Positions 13,701 to 24,315 of a stretch of 64,000 nucleotides of DNA are shown one piece after another. Numbering within the stretch: the first letter of the stretch is position 1; every line of letters starts with the position of its first letter. Source of the stretch: Volvox africanus (lineage: Eukaryota; Chlorophyta; Chlorophyceae; Chlamydomonadales; Volvocaceae); the NCBI GenBank assembly GCA_030268105.1, contig BSDZ01000008.1:3162001-3226000 (forward strand), written 5' to 3'. The notes below the pieces were generated by a model, which was not told the DNA's origin, searched no databases, and saw only the letters and a program-made list of their open reading frames with translations. Position numbers and translations under genes: made by a program.

Positions 13701-16700
13701 CGGAGAGCAGGGGAATGATGCGTCTGCAGCCAGCCTTGGCATCGGAAACATCGCAGCGGGTTGGAGCCGCAGCGCGATGAGCGCTCACGGGGGACACCCC
13801 TCGGGCCGGCGGGTGGGAACCGCACAGCGAAGTACTCTGTCCTCCAAAGGCTTGCCCAGTGGCGGCGTGTCATATCCTGGAGAGCACAAGCCCCAGCCGC
13901 GGCGCAACCCCTCCGTTTTGAGCTCCGTACAGAAAATGTACGGCGGCAGCGGTTCTGTCGCACTGGACAAGGAGGCAATGGCGGCGGCATTGGCGGCGCG
14001 CCGCGAGCGTCGTACACAATTGATGGTATGGCAGATGCTGGGGCAGGATCTAATGCAGGACGGACTCGTGCATTCTGCCCCGGCATCCCCGGACCCTCAT
14101 CAGTCCCTGCCGGGGCTGGCAGAAGGGGCGGATGGCGAAGAGGGTGAGGATGAGGAGAGGAGCGATGACAACGAATTGACGGCGAAGGTTACTGCCGTTT
14201 CGTCCAACGGTTTGCCGTTACAGGACAGCATGCCCGCGCAGCTACTGCGCATGACGTTCGAATCAGCGGCAAGCTTCAAGGAAGCGCCCGAACCCAAGGG
14301 TATCGCGATGGCGTTTCGAGACTTCAGTTTGAAACGTAAGAGCACGGAGGGCGACATTGGTAGCGATATCGACAGCGTCACCGGGGGCACGCCGCAAACA
14401 GGCACTCCCGGGGGCGTTAGCGGCCACAGCGGTGACGAGTCAGCATCCGAACCGCCCACGCCTGACCGTGCCAGTTCTGTCAACGGTGGCGGAGGTGGAG
14501 CCGCTGCAACGGCTTCCGGAGGCGGCAGCCGGCTGCAGGCGGGAGGCCGACCGCAGTTCCGCGTCACAACACGGCAGCTCAATATCTTTATGGGCGCACA
14601 CTTGCGCCGCGGTTCGTCCAGCGGTGCCAAGTCCGCGGCTTGGAAGCGATACCGTGATAAACAGCGTAAGGGCCTGACGTTGACAGCGGACGGTATCCTC
14701 GTCACGCCTTTTGGAGTGCAAGTGGTACGGGAGGTGGAGGAAGAAGGGGAGGACTCGGATGCAGCGTCTAACCGCCGTGGCGGCAGCGCCGGCACAGGCA
14801 ACGATCCTGCATCGATGGCCGCCGCCGCGGGCGACGGTGGTGGTGTCACCAATCCCCTCGCCGACGGCCTGCGCCGTACTAGAACGGTCGTACTGCGTGA
14901 ATTCGCCAGCGCGGCCCCGTTCGAGGAACAGTACGACTTCAAAAAGTCCGTGTGGATGCCGCCAGACCAGCGGCAGTTCATGCTGGACGATTATAATTTG
15001 GCAGCGGAGATAGCGTCAGGGAGGGTTGGTGAGCTGACGCCGCCGTACTTGGACCAGTTGATGGCGCCGCCGGCAGAGAGTCCCTTTCTGCAGGAGTTTG
15101 AGGCTGAGCTGACTCGCACCCGCGTTGGCGTACAGCGGCGGGTCCAGCAGTCGCACCCTGATCGACAACGCGCCTGGTCGAGATTATCCCGCGGTGCCAG
15201 CGTCATGTCCCGTGCCAGTGCTACCGGGAGCGCTAGCGTCAGCGGCGCTGCAGCAGTGGCCGCTGGCAACGGCGGCCGCGACTCCAGCGACTCCAGCACT
15301 ACGACGCGGCGCCGTCGGCTACGGCGGCCCATATCGCGCTACAGCCGGCGGCGTTTCCCAATCGCCGAAAGTGCGTTTCTGAGCAGCGACGAGGAGCGCG
15401 AGGCCCGTGGCACCAGCGCCGCCACCAGCCGCGGTGGCAATGAACCTCACAAACCGTACGTGGATGATCTCTTTGACGAGGACTACTTCGGCGGCATCAA
15501 CATCTCCCAGGCGGCGGCGGTGGCCGCGGCGGCTGCCACCGCTGCTGCCACCCACGAGGACCAGACTATTCTGCAGCTCGTTCGTATGGGTGCTCCGGGA
15601 TTCCAAATGCTGCGGCCGATAGCGCACGTACCCTCCGCTGCAGCGGCGGCAGCAGCTGCTGCTTCGGCGGCAAAGGATGGCCTGTCACCGTGGTCTTCAA
15701 ATGCTCCCGACAGCACTGCTGCCCTTGCCGCGGTCGCATCCACCGCTTCTAGACCAGCGGCCCTTCTGCGCCACCTCAGCAGTGGCACTGGCTCCGCCAG
15801 GAGCGCCGCGTCTGTGGGCGCCCGCGTGTTGAGTCGTGGCGCATCGGCGCGTGCCGCGATAGCCGCGGCCGCAGCCGCAGCGGCGGAGGCGTCCAATACT
15901 CCAGCTGCCATGCTACAGCGAACACTTGCTCTTGAGGCAGCCATTGGTGGCGACGTGTACGATATGGAGGTGGCCCGATTGCCGAACCTGACGGAAGCAG
16001 CGGAGCTTTTAGGGAGCATGTTTTCAAGCAACGGCCCGTCTCGGCCAACCTCCGCCAAAGTTGTACGGCCACGCAGCCGCGTCCGCAAGCGAGGTAACCT
16101 GCGCACTGGCCAGCAACTGCTGGAAGACCCGCTGCTACAACTGCCGTCTATGTTGCAATCTCGAGCGCCGCAGCCACAACCTCCAACCGCGCCAGTAGCG
16201 GATGGGAAGGTCCCATCCGGGGCCAGCGGCTCTGCCCGACCATCACGGCTTGCAAATGGAACTGACGACGATGACGCACAATCGGAGCCTTCCGTTTCGC
16301 CATCTGAGGCGGGATCCGCATCGTCCCTTCGCGGCGAGGTGACGCTGGCGGCGTTCGGAGCTCGCTCGCCGCGGCGTGGCCGGGGCGGGGAGGGTGAGGC
16401 GGATGCAGCAACCGAGCAGCAGAAGCAGGAGGCGGAGCAGCATGCCGCGTTGATGAGGGTGAGGGGGGACCTAAGACCTTCGATGGGGTTCTTTGAGTGG
16501 ATTGGTCATGGCTTTCGCCTGCTTTCGCCAACGTCACGGGTGTCCAGATGGGGATTGCTAGGTCAGGTCAGCCGGTGAGTCGGTGCCAGTGTGTGTCCTA
16601 AGTTGTCACCCATCCTATATCAGCGAAAGAGCGCTCAATCATATCTCGTTGCTTTGTGGTAGCATGTATGCATTCCTCTCTTCACGGGTTTTTTGATGCC

Positions 16701-19700
16701 GGTGAGAAACGTCTTCAGCCCCACCGGTGACTAACAAGAGCCGGAATATGCAATATCGTGTCGCCTACGCGTGTTACAGGACGACGGGGTACGGCGCCAG
16801 TTGGCAGCCCTGCGGGCGATGTGGACATCAGACCCCTACTCTGCCCGGCCGGGAGTTGACCCTGCTGGCCTACCGCCGCCGCCGCCGAATCTGGGAGCCG
16901 CTGCCGCGTCTGCGGCGGCGGCCGTCGCCATGGCGGCCGCCACCGCGGCGGCTGCGGACGGTAGTTCCGATACCGCCGCTGTGGCCGCTCGTGCTGCTGC
17001 GCCGGTCCGCATAGGTGCAGGACTCGCACGAGCGCTAGCAGAAGCACGTGTCGAGCAATGGGCGTTGTACGATAGGTCAATAGAACACATGGCCAAGGAG
17101 TTTGCGCGCGCAATGCAACAGCTCGGCTCTAGCGGCAGCGGCACCGGTGAGGCTGACGAAGACACCAATTTCATGACCAGCATGTACGGCATATACGGCC
17201 CCGGCGGATCCAGACCCCTCCGCAGTGGCGCCTTCGACCCCACCCGCCCCGCCTCGGGAAGTAGCGCAGGTCCCGGACCCGGGTCAGCGGCATCACGGCG
17301 CCGTCAGTACGACGCTGCTTTCCACCGGCAGCGTGGTCGCCGCAGCTCGTTGGGGGCCGATGATGCAGCGACGGCGCAATCCTCGACATCGGGCCTATCT
17401 ACCCTCTTGACCGGCCACGCGACCCGAGGCTTGTTGGACACGCTGGAGGAGACCTTGGCCACTGCCTTAGACCCCACCTCGCTTACAGGCAAGTAGCCAC
17501 ACCTTACCTATTTTTATTGCAAGGCAGTGGATTCGTCACCGGACTGCAAGTGTTAATGAATATTCTGCTAGATATTCAATAAAGAAGCAGGTAGAAGTAG
17601 GAAGGGCGGTGCTGGTAATTAACGAGAGTATAAAGGTTACGCAGCAGATAAGAGCACTTCTTTTAGGGGATGGGATCATGTTAAGCAATTAAATCTATTA
17701 AAAGAAAATTTGACTAAGTATAGGCAAGCAAGTGTTATAGGGGTTAGTGGGCTAGGTAAAACTCAAGTGACCAGAATGTATGTTCATAAAAATAAAGATT
17801 ATTATGAGATAGTTTGGTTTATTCCGCACTGAGAGAATGTATTGTCATTTACCACGGCAAGACGGCAAGACGTTGTGCTTGATGCTGTTTTACTCAGGAT
17901 TGGCAAAGTCTCGAAGTTCCCCGTTAACCGCCATTTATGCCAGTGGATTGCTCTCCCCCGCTCCCCGCTCCCCGCTCCCTGCCCCAGGGCTCAACTTGCA
18001 AGAATATGACGACCAGCTCTCGGAGCTTATGCAACGTCTAATGGTGGCGCCTGCTGCCTCAAAGTACATGTTCTGGAAAAAAGTGCAGACCGTGCAGCAG
18101 CTGAGGCAACGGTGAGAGAGTGTGCACAAATCCGCCACCTCGCATGCTTATATCGCATTTCCAGGTTCGCTGCTTTTCCCCGGGTGCAGGGCCCTCTTGG
18201 TATGGTACCATCTGGGTTTGCTGCAGTATATGCTTCTTGTGCTTCCGTTAAGATGCTGCCCTCTCCTGACAAAAGCTACCAACGGTAGCTCCTCTGCTAG
18301 CTGCACCCTCATACGGATACCCGCATCCGCCGCATCGATTACTGCCTCGAATATTTTCATGTCCCTGCGAGGGTTCTAATCACCATCCCATTTCCTAACT
18401 CCGTTGTGCCGTCTAACGGTGTGGTGTGGTTCAACGGTTGCGGATCAGTTGGCATTCGGATTTTAAGGATGAGCTGAAGAGTAAGTATCGTTTTATTTCA
18501 GACGCTTGCATCCTGCTATTGCTGCGACCCGCGTTATTGCCGCAGCATGATGGAGGACCGCGCCATGGCGGAGCAGCTGCGCAGCATCAGCTGGGCGGAC
18601 TCCTTCAACGCCCACAGGATGGCACCCAGGGGCACTGACGTCAACACTGGCCGCATGGGGCCCTTCGCGGCAGAAGCGCTGGAATACTCCGATGCACGCC
18701 ACCGAAACCAGCTCCAGGAAGAACGCCGCATCGCGGCAGTAAGAAAGCTGCGGATGGCGCAAGCCCGTGCGACACGCGAGCAGCGAGCGGCCGCCGCCGC
18801 TGAAGCAGCGGCCGCCGGTGGCAGCAGCGGAGGCGCTGCCGCTGCTGCCGCCGTCCCTCCCCCGCCGCAGTCGCAGGTGGTAATGAGGCCGGAGCTGTCC
18901 CTCGCACCGCCTGCTGGCGGCACCCTTTCGCAGGAGCCGACGCCACAAGTAGGCCGCAAAGCCGCCGGTGATCTCATCGGCCGACGGGCAGCGTGGGTGC
19001 CGCTGATATCGCCGCCACCGCCGTTACCGCTTGACCAGTGGAACCAACCGGTGGAACCGCACCCGGTTCTGGAGCGGATCGTGGCTCCGGCACGGCTGCT
19101 GCCAAAACACGTCCCTGCGGGCGCTACTGCGTCAGGTCGCAATATCGTGCCACGGCGCACCTGGAGGCGGCGGCGTCGACAAAAGTCCACTACCGCAAGT
19201 ATTGCTGCTTCTGCCGCAAGCGTCGCACGGCCGCGATCTGCCCCGCGACCCGGGTTTCGGAACACTCTGATGTCGGCGCACCCTGACGACTTGAACCGTG
19301 TGTTGGATCACACGGATGACGGGGTGCCTTTGAATGGGGCTGTTGCAGTTGCGGGGTTGACGGAGGGCAGACCGCTGTGGTGCGCCGCTGCTGCGGTTGG
19401 CGGCCAGGTGTGCACTCGCAGCGAGCCCGGGAGGGGCGGGCCCAAACGCCGCTTTGCGAGCTATTACCGTCAAGGCCGCGACGACAATGACGAGTACGAA
19501 GACAACGGGGATGAGGAGGGAGCGGGCGATGGTGACGACGGCGGTGGACAGGAAGGCAAGGACTGGGAGGACAAAGAGGAAGATGACGATGAGGAGGAAG
19601 ACGATGAGGAGGAAGATGGAGAAGAGGTTTACTCGTTGGCTGATGGCACTAACTACTACCGGGATCCGGGAACGCATGCACCGGAGGCGTTTGGAGACGC

Positions 19701-21765
19701 AGATGGATTTACCGGGTGGGCTGCATCTGAGCCGCACCGGCCACGCTCCCAGCCGACGACGAAGGAGGAGCAGCGGACAGCCGCAACTGATCAGCGCTCC
19801 AATGGAACCACGGTAACGTCGGCACGGCGGGGGTTGGCGATGCCCATTTACATGCTTCCCACCGCCTCCGCTGCTGCGCGGACGGCAGGCGTGCCGGCTG
19901 CACGCGGTAGTGGCGGTGGGTGGCGCCCGCCTCAGGGCTACGCACAGCTGCGCCCGGGGGCCCCGGACTTGGGATCGGAGACGCAGCCGCCACTAAGCCA
20001 AATAGCAGGCGAGCGTGTGCCAACCGACGGCGGCGCCATGGGGCCCGACGGCGCAGGAGGCCACTCAGCTGGCGGCGGCGTTGAGGCCGACGAGGGTTAC
20101 GGGAATGATGGTGTAGGCAGCGCGCATGCCGACGCTGCGCGACCGGAGCTAGCAGATGGTGACAGCCATCACGTTGATGGTGATGGTGATGGTGATGGCG
20201 GTGGACCCCACCGGCGCGCAAAGCGGCCTCGCCTTACAGCTGCCAAGTTGCAGCTGGCACTGGCTCGCCGTGCGGAGCTGCGGGCGCAATTGGATGCGCG
20301 CGGAGAACTATTGGAACTGGATGAGATGGATCTGGACGAGTTGGAGGAGGAGGCGGACCTGGTAGACCGCCTGGTGGAAGCCAGTATACGGGTTTACGGC
20401 GCGGCGCTGGCGCGGCGCACCGCACAAATCGACGGCACCGTCGCCCCCGCCTCTGGGGCCCTGGCAGTACCTGGCGAGGGGGTGCTGTTGGCGGGCCGCG
20501 GCCGCGCATTAGGTTGGGTACCGCAGGGTCCCCTGGCGCTGCAGCGTGGCGATGGGAGGAAGCTGCTCCCGAGTGATCCCTGGCACAATCCCGTGGCGGG
20601 CTACGGTGCTGCTGAGATGGCGGCGCGCCACAGCACCGTTCATTTGGCGCCAGGGTCACCACTTTCCCTGGCAGGGGTGCCCGCAGGTGGCGGCGCCGCC
20701 GCTGCTAGTCACCTGACAGCTACGGTCCGTGCAGCCAAGCCGCCATCGTCACTGCTGCTAAAGGCGGGCGGTCAGGATGATCCCGAGCACCCGCACCTGC
20801 CTCATCCCTCCGGCCAGCAGCGACCCATGGGCCCACCACCTGCGCCACTGGCACCCCTCGCCACCCCCAAGCCTTTCCCTGCAGCCTATACGCAGCCCGG
20901 CAACCTGTGCTTCCCAAGCCCGGTACCAGCGACCACTAGCGGCGGAGGAGCACTAGCTGGCGTTGCTGCTACCAACCCGTTGCGCAGCTCCGCGCCAGCA
21001 GGTCTAGGCAGCACCTTGCCGTCGGGAGCTCTACGACCAATAAGAACTCCCGTCACGGGCCCCGCGGGCTTGCTGCCGTTAGCAAGCTCTCCCAACACCG
21101 GAAGCGGCGCCGGGAGCTCGCGGCTGGGCAGTGCAGCTACCGGCGACGTTGCCCGTCTACCTGTCGTACTGCAGGGCGGCGCCATGGTGCTGCCGACGCG
21201 TGGGGAGCATCATTTGCTGCCGCCTGTGGCCCTCCCCTCGCACCCCTCCGGCAGCAGCAGCACGGTCGTGCCACGGACACCTCGATCGGTGCGGGGACAT
21301 TCCTCCACCTCGGTTGGTGGGGCCGCATTTCGGCCGCACCTGGAACCTATTCCCGACGCGCCGCGCCCGCACTCTGCAGGATTACCCTTAAGCGCGGGCG
21401 CTGGTGCCGCCGTAGCCCCTACAGGGCAGCCCCTTCTTCAATCCCCCAAGGCCGGCTCCGCGGGTAGCCTCACAGCGGCGGTCGCTGCCGCCGCTGCGAA
21501 GCAGGCTGCACTCAACCCGTCTGGCAGCACCCCAGGAGCTGTGCCGGCCCTGGACTGGGTGCGTGCACGCAGCCCGGCCACGGGCTTGGTGGGCCTTATC
21601 GGCATTGGCGAAACACCAAGCATTGTGGCAGCTGCGGTGGCGGCAGGGCCTGTGACGGGTATTGCAGGCGCCCCCGCACCTTCAGAGATTTCGTCGCCGC
21701 TAGGACGGAACTCTTCGCCCAGCCGTCGGAGCCTCAGCCCTACGCGGGGAGGGAGGGGGCCTTGA
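4730..21765 (+). CDS. Giant low-complexity protein with an IQ motif and Trp-containing basic helical segments (about 4,290 residues)
   Basis: Fourteen exons join in frame: 4730-4837, 4960-6114, 6617-6909, 7042-7345, 7807-8049, 8187-8401, 8570-9548, 9885-9998, 10455-12554, 12877-13032, 13411-16566, 16780-17488, 17988-18111, 18546-21765. A TAA stands in frame just before the ATG, fixing the start. Residue 351 begins a full IQ motif ([11 protein letters not shown]), a calmodulin or centrin-type light-chain site. Exons 2-7 then give basic amphipathic stretches with spaced Trp ([38 protein letters not shown]), reminiscent of Sfi1-like centrin-binding repeats; this resemblance is my inference. The rest is Ala, Gly, Ser and Pro tracts, plus an acidic Asp/Glu block at about 19490-19630 followed by Gly-rich linkers. 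A centrosomal, basal-body or scaffold role is possible but unproven. Weakest joins are the 5' end of exon 4 (acceptor ATCGAG) and exon 13 to 14; the product could be two genes split there. Confidence 0.65.
17489..17987 (+). other. Intron 12 of the giant gene, a GC-AG intron carrying foreign-looking DNA
   Basis: The upstream exon ends CTTACAG and the intron begins GCAAGT, the usual form of the rare GC donor class. It ends CCCTGCCCCAG before GGCTCAAC. Using this donor leaves one base, which joins two bases of the next exon to keep the frame; reading on instead hits TAG within three codons. The interior contains an AT-rich bacterial-like segment (17623-17832) and a CCCCGCT run near the acceptor. 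Confidence 0.6.
17623..17832 (+). pseudogene. Fragment of a Rickettsiales-type NB-ARC (P-loop) protein inside a host intron
   Basis: Between a TAA at 17620 and a TGA at 17830 lies an open stretch of 69 codons unlike anything around it: it is AT-rich, with A or T at most third positions. It reads [15 protein letters not shown], then a Walker A P-loop in [20 protein letters not shown], then [12 protein letters not shown]. The order of a GRxxH-like lead, P-loop, a basic Tyr/His/Lys helix and an IVWF strand is the start of NB-ARC ATPase domains, and the wording is closest, from memory, to NB-ARC/TPR proteins of Rickettsiales. It is cut right after the second strand, lacks Walker B and the rest of the domain, and has no start codon, so it is a non-functional remnant. 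Rickettsial endosymbionts and rickettsia-derived nuclear DNA have been reported in Volvox, which fits a bacterium-to-nucleus insertion. Confidence 0.7.
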
Positions 21766-22142
21766 GCAGTCGGTCGCGGCGAAGCCACCTCGCCTCTCAA
21801 TCCGTCAGCCGCGGGAAGGGAATCACATCTTCATGGCCCAGACAAGCAGGATGGCGCAACGGGCGCTGCTGGGGGAGGGCAGTAGACGGCTGATGCTGTT
21901 TGGGTTGGTGTTAGATATAGGGTGTGGCTGTGGGGTAAATTGTACCAAACGCGGCAACTGCTGCGCAATGTCATCCGGTATAATAGAAGAGAGAGGGAGG
22001 AAGAAATAGGTCGTACCCAAGGTCTCGGGGGAAGGATCGTCAATTCTTGCAGGGGGAAAGGCTTGAAAGGGGGCTACGTTAGAAAGGCCTTGTGGATTTG
22101 GTTGACTGCTGGGTTGCTGGGCCAGTGGATATTCGTTGGATT

Positions 22143-22147
22143 TGTAA
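22143..22147 (+). terminator. Poly(A) signal TGTAA of the giant gene
   Basis: TGTAA occurs 378 bases after the stop at 21763-21765. No earlier TGTAA was seen in the 3' flank, so this is the likely transcript end. Confidence 0.55.
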
Positions 22148-23912
22148 TGTGCTACGAAATGTAGCGCGATGCATCAGGCGTCACCAGGCGTAATGGGTGG
22201 CTTTGCGGCCACTTCCTTTGCGCATGAATGGGAGCGCCGTCCTATCGACAGCGAGCGGGGGAGTGCCTTACATATTTTGCGTTTTCCTTCCAAGGGGCTG
22301 TTTTCCTTCCTCTTTTCGGTGCAACGTACCCTGCCTGACACTGCTGCAAGCGAAGTGTGCGTGATACCGTGTTATGGATAGTGGCTGATGGAAAGTGTCG
22401 TAACGCTGATGCGGAGTGATGCCCGTTCGTTACAGGCGGTCATGGCATGAGCATCTCGCCTTCAGTTTCTGTGCGGGTATATGTGTATAAATGTATTGGC
22501 CAGTTCGGCTATACCGCTGCAAGAGGCAATCTTTGATGGAATGATGGATTCGGCATACGGCATACACGCAGAAACTGCTGTCTACATGAGTTCCCGGTCA
22601 CTCAGGTGGACACCGTCGTCCTCACCGCCGTGACCTCAGCATTCCTGACCCCGCGGTTGTGCGTCCTTCAACCTCAACCTTCATCCCACACGACCCGGAC
22701 TTCAACCTTGCGCATGTGTGTGCGTGCGTGTATGTGTGTGTGTGAATTCGCCCGTGGAGTCGCAACCTCTTCCGTTGCAATCGCATAGGCAGGCTAAAAG
22801 CCACGTAAGCAATCTCTCGTGTGAGAAAGCCGCAGACTAGTTCTGAAACGATAATATTACCGTACATACATTTGTGGCCCAGAGGCACCGTGTTAACTAC
22901 GAATGAGAATGTGCATGTACATATGTGCGCCTCTGTAATCTGCATGCGTGTAGGTTCCTCAAGTATCCTGGCACCACAACATCGGATATGGGAGTAAGAG
23001 CAACGCAACACATCTTCATACGGCTTCAGGCCGGATGCTGCCTATAGTAACGCAAAGCCACTTCAAGACAATTGATGGATGCAACAGGCAAATAGGGTCG
23101 GGGACTAGGAGCAACGGTTGAGGGGCGCCTAAACATAAAAAGCGTCACCCCGTGTTGGAGCGCTAACGAAAGCATCCAGCCAAGTCGTTGAGTTTGGCCC
23201 CTTTATCCCAACTTCATCTCCGGCCAGCATACTTGAGCAGATGAGCAGATGGGATGCGAGGGGGCGGGGGTTCCAGGCGATGCGTTAAACACACGATGAT
23301 GATTGTGTTAGCGAACACGGGTTGCTAATGCTGCAGTTTCGACTGGCTCCAACTCTCTATTTCCGCATCTGCAACCATCGCCTCGCCTTGTCCATACCTA
23401 ACGAGTTAAACGCTTTCGTCTTTTGGATGTTTCAAAGGTCCTTCTCCGACACCTGCGTGAATGTTAGTAGTTCCGGGGGATTCAGAAAGCGGAAGGCGGG
23501 AACGGGGGATCGGCGTTGGCGATGGTGAGCGGAGTTTTGAGATCCGCAGCCCAGCCACATTGTTCTCTCGGAGAAAAATGGTCGGCACGAGCAAGCCAAT
23601 AACAACCAGAAACACTCAAGTGGTGTTGCCAATCGGTGGTACGGGGTACGGGTTTTCGCACTTAAGTTCATGGATTACGGGGGCCGAAAGGGGGAAGGCC
23701 GCGCGAGGACCTGCTGTCAACAAACGAGCCCCTGCAGCTTCTGCAGGTCTCCCTAGGTTGCGTAAGTCGCGAAGTGAGAGGCGGGTTGTGCTGCTCAAAG
23801 CAGGACTGCGCATAAGAGAGGAGGCCCGAAGAGCTCTTGATATACATCAACTAAATATTCCCCTTCCAAAGCCGCCGGCCTTGAACATCAACCACCACGT
23901 CCACCACATCCA
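22148..23912. other. Intergenic stretch, no gene recognised
   Basis: Contains short unrelated frames only. The part next to 23912 should hold the 3' UTR of the minus-strand gene that ends there, but I saw no TGTAA on the minus strand close to it. Confidence 0.4.
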
Positions 23913-24315
23913 TTACCGGTACCCTCTGTGCTCAGCCAGTGCCGGGGTGCCATCAGTCATGAACCCATTCTGTGGCGGAGAGGGAGAGAGAGAGATGCAC
24001 CCCAACCGTTTCCCTGTGCAGTTTACTTCGGGGTAGGGTCGCAAGGACCGAGCTTCTGCTCTCACCTTGAAATCATTGTCCTTCATGGCTTTGAAGCAGC
24101 GCGTGGCGATCAGCACATAGTGTGTGGGGATGAGCGGATTGAGGCCCTTAAAGTCGGCCTGCGGACGTGGCGTATGCACAGTTGTACGCAGCGGGCAGCC
24201 GGGGCCGAAGATTGACAGCCGGCGATGCGGAGTACCAGCTGGTGCCAGCTGGATGGCCGACCTGAAAAACGCTGACCTTGCGACGCTCTCGCAAGAGGCG
24301 CTGGCCGCAGGCATG
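23913..24315 (-). CDS. C-terminal exons of an unidentified minus-strand gene
   Basis: Two pieces fit a spliced gene end. The penultimate exon ends at 24066 with TTCAAG before a GTGAGAG donor, and the last exon (23969-23913) begins after a strong acceptor, a CT-rich run ending CCGCCACAG. The joined end reads KAMKDNDFK, NGFMTDGTPALAEHRGYR and a TAA stop. The 96-base intron is itself open and divisible by three, so retention would still give a continuous frame. Upstream in the exon is LSIFGPGCPL and, about 25 residues later, NPLIPTHYVLIATRCFK. A GP-x-x-PL segment followed by a PTH motif vaguely recalls DNA/RNA non-specific endonucleases, but the catalytic DRGH motif was not found upstream, so I assign no function. 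The 5' boundary is not resolved; 24315 is only where the open frame begins. Confidence 0.4.

Noticed and set aside
13384..14981. Several minus-strand frames of 100-290 codons opposite exon 11
   Set aside because: Same shadow effect; no splice chain and no motif.
17623..17832. Reading the NB-ARC fragment as an exon of the host gene
   Set aside because: It is bounded by stops in its own frame, its codon use is bacterial-like, and exons 12 and 13 join in phase without it.
18430..18482. Extra exon candidate reading [10 protein letters not shown] before a GTAAGT donor, between exons 13 and 14
   Set aside because: Including it breaks the frame into exon 14, while direct joining of exons 13 and 14 keeps it.
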